DNA from: Agriotes lineatus
Taxonomy: Eukaryota; Arthropoda; Insecta; Coleoptera; Elateridae
DNA: 64,000 nucleotides
Reading direction: 5' to 3'
NCBI GenBank assembly: GCA_940337035.1
Contig: CALNHX010000283.1
Span: 310,001 to 374,000, forward strand
Part shown: in pieces, positions 48,001 through 60,000 of the stretch
Position numbering within the stretch: position 1 is the stretch's first letter
Layout of the letters: each line of letters begins with the position of its first letter
Notes under the pieces: generated by a model
Told to the model about the DNA's origin: nothing
The model's database searches: none
What the model saw: only the letters and a program-made list of their open reading frames with translations
Program-made: the position numbers and the translations under genes

Positions 48001-51000
48001 TACCCGAACGTTGGTTCGCCTGCTATTAGTGGGTTCAGTAAAGGTTTTTTTGATATTCGATATTTTTGATTTTTTCATTTTAAAAAATTTAAGAAAAATT
48101 CGTCATAAAATTTTTAAAAAAATCCTAGAACCCGATTGCAGCGCCACCTAGCGGGTCCAATTGTGAATCTAAACCATCCAGGGACCCACTCAAACATACA
48201 CAAGAAATTTCATCAAAATCGGTCAAGCCGTTTAGGAGTTCAGTCACATACACACGTACAGAAGAATTATATACAGTGTCCCCAGATTGAGTTCACTATA
48301 CGTATAATCCACAAAAAATTTTACAATTTTATTTTAATGTTTTGGGATCCCGCCCTGCTTGGTCTGAAAACAATTTTAAGCAGTTTTAATTTTTAGAAAT
48401 CAAGTCGGCCATGAAAAATGTGAAAAATAGCTATTTATGCAACAAGTGCTAAAAGTCGACGTTTATGCGCGAGACATGAAAATTATGAAACGAAGCCGAA
48501 GGCTGAGTTTCATAACATGTCTCGCGCATAAACGACTTTTAGCACGCGTTGCATACAATATTTTATCTACGCCCTTAAATTTACCGTTATAATCCATAAA
48601 TATCGATTTAAGAAAGGTTCGCATCTGCGACACTTTTAATTGATGTCATAATGAACAGTAGGCTACGCTGCGCGGGCGATTGTTTGGCCACGCCCGTGCT
48701 GTCAAGGTGAGTTACGAAATGTAATTATTGATACTACACATATGACTGTATTCATTACATAACGCTTTAATTATTTCAAAAACGCTTTACCTGTAACGCA
48801 AGAAGCAACTGGAATAGCTTTACAACTTCACTTGCAGTTCGAAATTGTAGTTTTATAACCTCACTTCACTTTTAGCCCGTGTGCTAAAAGTAAACAGCTG
48901 ATTTCTTTAAACACGGTAAACTATAAAACGTCACTTTTAGTGAAACAATATAGCGCTAAAAGGCCTACTTTTAGTAGTGGTCGTAGATAAACTATTTTTT
49001 CTACTCCTTGTTTCGAAAGTACGCTTTTGCTCAATGAAATTAGGGCCCAAAGTAGGCAATGTCCTCCCTAGGGAGAAAAATAAATTCTTCTCCCTAGGGA
49101 GCAAAATAAAATTTTCTCCAAATAAAATTGATAACAAAATCAGAATTTATTTATTAACATTAATTGTACAATTATTAAGATTACTAAAAATGATCTTAGA
49201 TGATACAGATTCAATAACATTTTCAATATTTTGAGAATCCACGTTTGAACTTACAACCTGCTGTTGTGAAAAACAATTATTTGATTTATATAAGTTGAAG
49301 TCACCCTCAGCCGATGTAATTGTTATATTTCGAGAATTTCCTGACGACGTTTCTCCACACATAATTTGATTAGCAACACAACACTTCTTAGCGATAGATT
49401 CATCTAAATAGCCCTCGGCCACCGCTGTCGATCGCCATCCTCCGTGTCGTTTTAGACTTAAAAGATCTCCTCCGGCTTCTACCAATAACGATGCTGAGCT
49501 ACGCCTGAAGCTATGTCCGGTGTAACCTCGAACATCGGATAATTTAAGATACTCTGCAATTTTGCATGGAATTTTTGCCATACTGTTTTTACCTACGACT
49601 TGAACTGTACATTTCCCCTTTCTATAATTTAAGAAAAATCGCGAATGCTCTATATGTTTCGGCCGTAAAGCACAATACTTCCTATAAAGTTCAATTATAT
49701 TCACACCATTAATTGAGTTATTTGTAATAGTGAATATTCTCTGTATGCTAGTTTTTGAATTTGGAATCTTGATTACTAAAAGGTCATCCTTATCTTGAAT
49801 ATCATTCACCATCATATTGACCAGTTCTTGAGAACGACAGGCTCCACATACTCCCATAATTAAGACAACCTGTCAAAATAAAAAAATAAAATAAAATTTA
49901 AAAAAACTGAAAACTGAACCTACTTTCATTAATAAATAATCGAGGTCTTGAGCTTCTGAAATAAATCTATTTATATCTTCCCTGCAAAACACATTCGCCT
50001 TTTTGGCTCTATATCCAAGGCTTTGTCTTTTCAAAAAAGCAGTCAGCTTCTCAGACTTGATATTTACATTATCCTTAATCGCCAGCGTTGTTCTCAGCAT
50101 AGAGTATTTACTCCAAAGTGTTGATGATTTTAATGTTTTGGACTTGCTCGAAAAATACACCAAAATTACATCGTCTGTAATTTTTTTGACATTTCTTGAC
50201 ACACACCATTGTTTAAACACATTATATTCCATTTCATATTTTTCTCTAGATTTTTGTGGAAGTAGATCCAACGATACAACTTTAGCCTCTTCAAGTAAAT
50301 CTTGGGGAACGTTTTCTTCAGAGTCACTACCAGAATCCATTGATGAAAACCGATGACACAAATTGTGAGAATAAACAAATTGTTTCTAAAAAAACACAAC
50401 TGCAATAGCAACACTACCTTGGAAACGACGCACAACATACTGGATCTTGATAAACGAAATTTAGAACGAAATCCAAAATAATAAATCATAGAAATTATTT
50501 TAAAAGTGAGTCGTAGAAAAAATTATATGTATTACTCTGGAGTAAAGTGTTATCGCCTCCCTTAGATTATTATTTCTGCCCTCGCTCGCTAACGCTCGCT
50601 CTGGCATAAAAATAATCTGCGGGAGGCAATCTTACACTTTCCTCCCTAGTAATACAAATAACTATTTTGCACTACTAGTCTCAGAACGCACCGTTATTGG
50701 CCTATTTTTAGGTCGTGAAGTTGATTTTCTCCACCAAGGGAGAGAAAGTAAAATAAACAATTTTCACCGTGGTAACTAATACATTGCTAAATTACCAACC
50801 GTAATTTTTAATAAATAGGTACAATTTTAACGGTTTAATTTAAGTAGGTAGATCTTCCTGAAATTTTGTATAGTGCCATAATTTATCATTCTGAACAACT
50901 TTTTCTAATAACATTTTGCCATATCATGAACAAAAACGGTAGTTTACCTGAAAATAAAATAGTTTTCGCTTCACTGTCAAGGCCAACTTGTGTTTTCAAA

Positions 51001-54000
51001 AACTGTAAATATTCTTAAAATTCTCTTCAGACCAAGCAGGGCGGAATCGCAAAACATTAAAATAAAATTGTAAAATTTTTTGTCAATTATACCTATAGTG
51101 AACTCAATCCGGGGACACACTGTATATAAAGATTTCATTTTAAAAAATATTGGGAGGCGGTGGGGGGGTTCTATTTTGGGGAACCCGACAGACGTTGTCC
51201 TGCCCGAACGTTGATTTGCCTGCTATTAGCGGGTTCAGCAAACGTTTTTTCGATATTGGAATTTTCGATTTTTTTCATTTTAAAAATATTGGGGGGTGGT
51301 GACATTTTGGAGTTACATGTTCTGATATACGAGAAATCTTAAAAAAATTTTAAAAAGAAATTAGTCAAACAATTTTTTTTTAAATCCTCGAATCCGACGT
51401 CTGTCAAATCCGCTACCCCTTAGGGAGTGAAATGGGTAAATAAGCCTAAAATCGATATGGGTGTCGTTATTGAGATTTTTTGAGACGTAGATTGCGAAAT
51501 TGGCATTTATTTTCAGTCCAAGATGATGGACATGACAAAATTAAAACTGTATAGTGGTGAAACGGTGTTTCAGAGACAAATCATTTTTGGGCAGAACAAC
51601 GTTTGCCGGGCCAGCTAGTTTTTTATAAATAAATATAATCACAACTTGTAATTTTTCATAGGATCTAATAAATACCTGCTTAAAACAAATATAATCCATT
51701 CAGTAAACTCACGTGACTATCACTATCAGTAATATCAGATTAATATGAAAATCGCTAGTAGGGTGTTAGTAATTTTTGCATTTTATGTTGGCAGTAATTT
51801 TTGCATTTTACGTCGGCGCCATTTTCAATTTAAATTTCAAGTTTTTGTTTTTTACTTCCACTTTGACATTTGAATTATTGAAGTATATTTTAATTAATTT
51901 GGTTGCATATATAATACAAGATTACTTACTAAAGTTATTAATAAATTATGTTTTTACTTTGCTTCACTAAGGGCCGGTTGCAGAAAGCAATGTTAAGTCT
52001 GGTGTTAGCTAACATCGCGTCAAAGTGAACAAAATCGCATCAAATTTTGTTTACTAATGTATTAGTTACCATAAGCATTTGAGATTTGATTCGTTTTTGT
52101 TCACTTTGACGCGATGTTAGCTAACACCAGACTTAACATTGCTTTCTGCAACCGGCCCTAAAACTACAAATCATATTTAAGTTTAGCAAAATAACAAATA
52201 ATTTGTCGTAACCTTACTTACAAGTTTAACGCTACTAACCGTTAAGTACAATCAGCTGAAATAATAGGTACTTAGTACTTATCAAGTACACTCAAAATTT
52301 TGCATTTGACACTGTAATGTCACGAGAGTTTCCTAAATGGATTATAACTTAGTATTTGATCTTTTAATTTGTATTATGCATGGGCACATACTTACCTTAT
52401 ATTAGGGTGGCTTGATGTCAATGAGACGTATTTGTCCTATAATTTGTCCGCTCTCACTCTAAAGTAGAGAGAGAAGGGACAACGATCTGTCCGTATCTTA
52501 TTATAAGACAAAAACGTCAAATTGGCATCAAGGCACCCTACCTTATACTATAATGGTGATTGTTTGCCCTTTACTTGTTTTTTTTTTTTTTTGTAAAGAA
52601 ATATGTGTGCTGTGCGAAGGTTAATATGAACCAGTTTTCTAGGTCACTTAAATTTTGTTGTAACCAGTCTCCACTGTAGTTAGTTTTATTAAAAGGCCGC
52701 CGAAACGACTTTTTAAAAACGTTATTTTTATTTTACAATGAAATATAACATTGGAAGCACACAGATTAGCTGCCAGACAATTTCTTACATCTAGCTACGA
52801 ACTAACTGGAACTTATCTTAGAGGTGCAGGCTACTTGTATATATACTATGTCTAATCAGCTAAGATAAGCGTATCTCTAAAAGGGAGCGTGAGACAGGAA
52901 GCACGTGCGTTCAAGGTTGCAGACTTGCAATTCATACAAAGAAGCTATTTATCGTTCAAGGTTGCAAGCTTGCAGTTTTACACAGGGGCCATTGTCTAGT
53001 CATAACATAACACGTCCGCCGATAAAATGTTCAATGGGTGGTATTCAAATATGCCTCCATTGAACTTACAAAGAGAAAAGAAAATTAAACTTATGCATTT
53101 ACGTTAACTGGTTCAAAATCTTTATTTAAAAATCTAATAAGTTTAATCTTCATTGTGTTTCTATTATAATACAAATACAATATAAAAATTATTACATAAG
53201 AATAGTACACAGAGTAAATATAATTGCAGACACACTTAAATTATCAGATTTAATATAATTAACAGGTTTTAACAAATTTTCATATTTATTAAGCTTAATT
53301 CGGTCCTCAACCAATTTCTGGGTGTCAAGAGGTATCAAGTCAATCTTTGAAACATTTATGTGGTTTGATTCAGGAATTATTAAGCGGTCAATGTTTGAAA
53401 TTTTTAAATTAACAATTTCATTTGAGGTTCTTTTTGCGGTGAATAACATGTGTTTTTGATTTATTGAAACAAGACAGTCTGAACTGAGGTGTAAGAGGTT
53501 AGTGCCAGATATTCCTTTTCTAAAATTCTGATTTTTACATTTGACGTCCAATATTGCTTCAGATGGGGAAGATATTAACCATGTCGCAGGATTTATTTGT
53601 GATATTTTGATCTCTGTTAAATTGAATAAATAAAGGATACATGTTTTATTTTTATTAAATGACAGAAGTTGTGTTTCGCACAATTTGTCGTTGGGGATTT
53701 CAAAGTAGTTATTTTGATTACAAAAGTAGGTGTCTAAAGTTATAAGTTTACAATGACTTATTTCAATGGAATGCTGTTTTTAACGTTAAATAATAAAGTA
53801 CTATAAGTAGGTATAATCATACGAAATTGATAATTTTGGATAAAAATCGGAAATGGTATTAATTGTATCATTTGATAATCGTTAGTTTTGGAAGTAAGAG
53901 GTATTCGAATATAAATGTAATTCTGTTTTTAACTTGATAAACTTTTGTAATGATAATTGACTCGTATAAATGTAAATACTGTAACTCTGCAGGATATGGA

Positions 54001-57000
54001 ATAGTTAAAGCTTTTTCTGATATGCTATTGAGATACGTCGAAATTTCATTTAGATTTTCAATTAAATCGTCATTATCAATTAATGACATATGCATCTGTT
54101 GATTTTGGGCAAAAGTTAATGCATTTTCTAGTTCCAAACAAGTGTTAATAAGTAGTTGTAAAAATTGAATTGCTTCTAGCAAGACTGTTTTTAAGGAGTA
54201 TGTAGCGAGATTTTTGCCTAATTCCTCATTTTGTAAAATTATTTTATTTATATTTCTGTCTAATAATTCTTGACTCTTTGCTATATCATTGATTACTGAG
54301 ATGGTATCATTTAAAATTTTAGTTTGTTCTAATATAACGTCATTTTGAATTTATTTGCTTTCTTGTAATTTAGTAATCATAGATTCATATCTGACTCCAT
54401 CGTTGGCGTCGAGGTTGCCAGTTAAAAATTTGAAGGCGGATCCAAGTCCGTCGAAAATTTAATTGAGAGGACTTTTATTAATTTTATGTTTAATATTGTG
54501 AAATAATTGATTCAGAAGTTTATCAGCTTTTTCTACGTATTGTTTTAATATTATAAGTTAATTATTACGGTTGATAATAATGTCAATTTTCTCAATTTCT
54601 ATATTCAATAACATAACTTTATTTTCGAGTAAAGGTATTACTTTCATTAAATTAGTTCTAAGTGTGTCATAATTAACAAATATAGGGTATAGTCTATATT
54701 TCTAATAAGCGTCCATTCGCTTTGTTTAAGCACTACGTTTCCTAAGTTTAAGGATATAATCCGTGATTATCTTTTAAATTCTTAATAATAATATCGCTCT
54801 GTATAACTGGTGATTGAGTCAGTAGGGTACATGCGATGAAGAGGGTAGTAATCCTGAAAAAAGGAGAGCAATAATTCCTTTTAGTCAGCGTGTTTTATAT
54901 TTCCATTTTTTTTTTTTTAATTAGATTTAATTTTGAATTTCAACGTTACTTCTGAAATTTGTTTTAACAATTTTTTTTTAATTTAATTGGGATGTTTGTT
55001 TTTTCCGAATTGGTTTTAATTTTAAATTTCATCTTTACTTCTGAAATTTGTTTTAACAAATACTTTTTCATTTAATTGGAATGTTTGATTTTTCCGAATT
55101 GGTTTTAATTTTAAATTTAATTTTTACTTCTGAGATTTGTTTTAACAAATACTTTTTCGTTTAATTGAAATGTTTGACTTTTCTGAATTTGAATTTAATT
55201 TTAAATTGTTGTAAAGGTTTTTCTTTGTTTTCCTTTAGCAATATCAATTATAAAGGTATGTTGCTGTGAACATTTAGTTTTAACGCGAGAAATATTGTGA
55301 TTATTAAAATTGTAAATACCATATTATGCTAGTCTTGTTTGTTTGTTAAGTGTAATTTTTATTTGAGTTTTTTTTTCTGATTTACATGATTTTAGTCTTA
55401 AGTTTTTCTTAAGATATTATTTAAAAAAAAAATACTTTTGAACTTGAAGTTACTGATTTATTTATTAAAATTTATTTGCAATACTTAAAGTTTTTCAAAA
55501 ATTCAGGGTGTGTACAATCTTATTTCTTTCTTTAAACACACGGTTAAAAATTTAGTTATTTTGGCAAAATTTTGATAAATGTCTTTAATAGACTATTGGT
55601 TAAAAATGATTTTATTTCGATTTTTAAGTGCTGGGAAATTTTGATTATTGAATTTTTAGATGAATCTGATTTCATTCCTTCTAAAGTAGATTATATAGCT
55701 ACTAAATATTTTACAAATTTATGTTTGAATACTAAATCTTATGAGTTGATTTTTATTGTCAGTTTCGTAACGGATGAAGGTATTTCAGGAGAGTAAAATA
55801 CATCTCTGTGTTGAAAACATAAATTAGTCAAAGAGTTTTTTTTTTTTTTCGTTTGAATGGTCTAATCTTAAATCGTTTTTTAAATTGTTATTTAAAATAA
55901 TTATCTAAAATACTTTTATTGTTTGGAGTTTTATATTAAAGTTGTTAAAAATTGTTATTTAAATTAATTATCTAAAATACTTTTAATGTTTGGAGTTTTT
56001 ATATTAAAGTTGTTAAATCTGATAGACTGATTTTTGTTGGGTTCATAATTTTTATTTTTATAAGATTAAGGATTATAAATATTAATTTCTTGTATTTCGT
56101 TTAAAGTATTAATTACACTTGTTTTAAATTGATTATTATATGATTTCAATTGCTGAAGGCATGACAAATTTTTCATTAAATTTTAATTTTGGAGTTATTT
56201 TAGTTCCATTTTTTTTGTTTAGTTTTTACGGGTTGTAATAAATGGTATCGTAGCTCTTTCTGTCTGAATATGCATCCATTTATAATCTATTCGTGCGGAT
56301 AATTTTGAAAGTAAATCGGATCCAATAAGTCCTATATAGGCTTGGTTAAAATTATATAAATAACATGTATGTGTTCCGTTTTCATAAAAAAGACTGAGGA
56401 TTGGTAAATCTGCAATTAAGTTATGTTGAGAAATTCCATGAGATGTAACTATCTCGAATTCTGTTTCATAAATATAATTTGGAAAATGTTGTTGTACAAA
56501 TTCTGGAGAAATTATTGTTTGTGAGCTACCTGTATCTATTAAAAGTTTATCGCCGGTGGCGGGAATTATAATATAAGGAAGGTTTGATTTTGGATTTATA
56601 TTAAAAGTTAAAATATTCTTTTCCGAGGCTCTTAATAAAAATTTACAGTATCGTCTGGATCTGGATATTCGAAATAATCTGGGTGTGATCTAAGTCTTGT
56701 GAATTATCAGGGTCAGAATATTCCTGAAGGTTTTCCTTAAAATTTTCTGGAGTTGAAAATTCTCCATTTTCAAATAAATTTTCGGTTAAGTCTTCATATT
56801 CATCGGAGGTTTTTCTTGATGGTAATTTAAATGATTAAAATTTCTATTAACGTTCTGAGAATTGCTCGATATTTATTAGGGAAATTTGATTGTTGAGTAG
56901 CTGGTCTTTTTATAGTGCTAAAGTCCATAGGTTCTGGTTTATTTGTTGGTGAAAATTTGGTTTTGGTGCAAATGCATTAAAGCTTGAATTTTGAGTTATT

Positions 57001-60000
57001 CTAGAATTATTAGGATTGTTAAAATTAGTTGGATTTTTAAAATAGTTGGGATTTTGGTTAAAATTACTTTGATTTTGTTTAAAATTACTTCGATTTTGTT
57101 GGAATGGTCTTTGCATGAAATTTGGGTTATTAAATTTAGGTTGATGTGAATTTCGTGTTTGAATATTGGAAGTTAAATTTGATTTATTTAATTTTTGACT
57201 TGAAAATTATTTTGATTTTGAGAATATCTGATATCAATTTCTCTTTTACTATGCTTAAGGCTTGTTCTAGTGAAGTTGGTTTCTACTTCTTACAAAGCTT
57301 CTAAATTTTCATTTAGTCCACTTGTAAAGTGCGAAGTGCTAAATCTTTGTTAGCCTTTAATTTATAAGTGATAATGTCTTTTGATTCTTGACTCAGAGAA
57401 ACTTTTGAATTATAAATAGCCAAATGGGTTCTAACTTTATTGAAAAATTCTATGGGAGAGTCTTTATTCTGTTTAATTTGGTTAAATCAATTAAAAGATT
57501 CAATTCTGACCTTTGGTCGCCAAAATTTTCAATTAGACATTTTTTAAGTCTTTCCAAGTATCGTACTCGTAACCTGTAATTACTTCTAACGCTTGACCTT
57601 TTAATTTATTCCTTATCGAATTTAAAATTACTTGGTTGATATAATCGTTTAAATTTTCTGTGCAAATTTAGTTGCAATGATTTCTGCGGATCTGATAAAT
57701 TCCGAAAGAGTGGCTTGATTACCATCATATGTGGAATTTCATTTAGTAAAGCTACGTTAAAATGTGGGGGAAACAATGATGCGTTTTGGTCAACCATTTT
57801 GGGTTGTTACAATTATTTAAAATAAAATTCTAGGGATAGATTTCCTTGGTGAGCGTGATCGATCTCGTGACATAAAATTTTTACAATTGTTTCAAAATAT
57901 AATTTTTATTTTTCTAATACTTCAAGATAATGGTGATCTAAACATAAAAATTTTGTAATTGTTAAAAAAAAAAAAATTTCTAGGTGTTTTTACTTAAGAT
58001 TCTCTTTTGTAGACAAAAATTAATTTTACTTTATTTGTTTCACTTGATTTTAATTTTGTTTTATGTTAGTAAACAATTTATTGACTAGGGGGTTTTCTAA
58101 TACCTTGTTAGGAAACCTACGCGCAAGAACGCAAGCACAAATGCAAATTAAGCACACCTAGTATGTGCAGCAATTGGTCTGGCTTACTACGTTCTGCCTA
58201 ATATTATAAATAAATATTAGAACTATGTTAGTATAAGTTAAAGTTTGTTTGAGATTAATTAGCTTTATAGATCAGGCGAACGCTTTAATAATTATTACTT
58301 TTGAAAATTATATTACGTTACTTTGTTGCCTTTGAAATTTTACTTTGTTGTTTAGGCGAACGCTTTAATAATTATTACTTTTGAAAATTATATTACGTTA
58401 CTTTGTTGCCTTTAAAAAATTTTTATTTTTGCTTTTTCTTTAAAACTTAAAAATTATTACTTAGGCGAACGCTTTAATAGTCGTTACTTTGTTGCCTTTA
58501 AAATATACCTTTGCTTTTTCTCTAAAGCTTGAAAATTATTATAAAAATATACCTTTGCTTTTTCTCTAAAGCTTGAAAATTATTATAAAAATATGCACTT
58601 ACATTGTGCGTTAAAATTGACGAACGGCGTGCGATCTGCTACGTCCTGTTGTCTTCAAAAAGGATGCGTCGATCCTGTTGATGTCGGCTGGCCTGCAAAC
58701 AGCTAGGTCCTGAAGTCCGACTTTGGATAGTCTGCTTTGCGCTAGAGCGTTATCCAAAAGTTGTCCTGGGGTCGTCGTTGTTGACGTTGCCAAACCAGAG
58801 ACTGATCCCAATGATCAAGTGGTCCCAATGACCAGATGGTTCCAATAACCACGGAGGAGCAGGAGCTGGGTCGACGGGCGCTTCTCACGATCGGGCGATG
58901 TTTGTCCCTGTTGGAGATGTCCGAAGATCCGCTGGGTGGTAGGTGTCGATTTGCGGCAAAGAGCTGAACCTCAAGGAAAGTTGCTGGTCGACTCGATGTT
59001 TGTAGTTTTCCAGGTTTTCCTCCACAAATCCGAACGACTGCGCCAGTTTTATTAAAAGGCCGCCGAAACGACTTTTTAAAAAACGTTTATTTTTATTTTA
59101 CAATGAAATATAACATTGGAAGCACACAGATTAGCTGCCAGACAATTTCTTACATCTAGCTACGAACTAACTGGAACTTATCTTAGAGGTGCAGGCTACT
59201 TGTATATATACTATGTCTAATCAGCTAAGATAAGCGTTATCTCTAAAAGGGAGCGTGAGACAGGAAGCCACGTGCGTTCAAGGTTGCAGACTTGCAATTC
59301 ATACAAAGAAGCTATTTATCGTTCAAGGTTGCAAGCTTGCAGTTTTACACAGGGGGCCATTGTCTAGTCATAACATAACAAGTTTGACTTATATAATGTT
59401 AATGTAATCAAATTATTTTTATAAAATTGCATCTATAGTCCATTTACTTGACATCTGCACTGTCAAACTGACATTATATTGGCACCACTGCTATTTTTCA
59501 CATTTTAACAATTAAATTACTGTACAGTCTAATAAAAAACACATTATTTTTGAGGTATAGTCAAGAAATTTTTTTTAAATTTGACATTGACAGTGCAGAT
59601 GTCCAGTAAATGGACTATACTTTGAGTTTACAGTAGTTATAATATAGCTGCACGACGTCTACAAAGAAAATGTTCACAGACTTTTCTCTCAGAAATGTTT
59701 ATGTTTAACTGGTCCTATTACCTATTCTTATAACACCTGCTTGTTGGGTAGCTACTTTTCACAGAGCTGATATAGAAATATTAGATCAACCCTATTCTCT
59801 TATTCACCGAAAGTATATTTGCTAGGTCCCCATTTTTTGTATGACAAAATCGACTGCTATGAGTGAGTGACAGAAAGAATTATTTCTGTGTTGAACAGCC
59901 CTATCATCATTAAAAGCAAATCTTTTGCTACTATATTAAACACAGTAACTAATAAAGTGAGATCGTAAACAAACTTACTTGACAGAACACTTTCTCCTTC

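Larger units (their letters stand above)
48991..50668 (-). mobile_element. Crypton-like tyrosine-recombinase element with palindromic head
   Basis: On the minus strand: left flank AATAGTTATTTGTATTACTA; a stem with arms near 50650-50600 and 50580-50531 (CCTCCCGCAGATTATTTTTA, loop with AGCGAGCGTTAGCGAGCGAG); right flank GAGTAATACATATAATTTTT then TCTACGACTCAC; the recombinase gene; and the body end AAGGAGTAGAAAAAATAG at 49008-48991. The architecture is identical to the units at 62055-62465 and 18-345. A second small palindrome (CTCCCTAGGGAG twice) lies at 49060-49100. This is the only member with a coding gene, so it is the likely autonomous one. Confidence 0.7.
48276..51123. mobile_element. Outer TIR element, interrupted by the palindrome units
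   Basis: CAGTGTCCCCAGATTGAGTT at 48278 and the complement of CAGTGTGTCCCCGGATTGAG at 51104-51122 are inverted ends next to TA. Pairing extends about 120 bp inward (TTTTACAATTTTATTTTAAT; GACCAAGCAGGGCGG). Everything between about 48426 and 50668 is foreign to it: unit E copy 2 and the tyrosine-recombinase element. The outer element is itself within the Helitron-like repeat, which continues after 51123. Confidence 0.7.
52682..59380 (-). mobile_element. Errantivirus-like endogenous retrovirus, pol missing
   Basis: Two near-identical LTRs (52682-53012 and 59045-59380), flanked by AGTT on both sides (52678-52681 and 59381-59384), frame 6 kb of minus-strand sequence. In order: primer-binding site, leader with tandem repeats, gag, protease, a 1.35-kb AT-rich tract instead of pol, then env. 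RT, RNase H and integrase are absent. The gag, protease and env parts have several frame breaks. It lies wholly within Elp2 intron 6, in the same orientation as Elp2. Gypsy-group errantiviruses have this gene order and 4-bp duplications. Confidence 0.85.
27010..59978 (-). other. Elp2 intron 6, 32,969 bp, TE-filled
   Basis: Donor GTAAGTTT at 59978 and acceptor TTTTTAG at 27010. All elements listed between these points lie within this intron. Its length is about 150 times that of the next longest Elp2 intron. The phase match proves the two exon clusters belong together, unless an assembly join is false. Confidence 0.85.
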
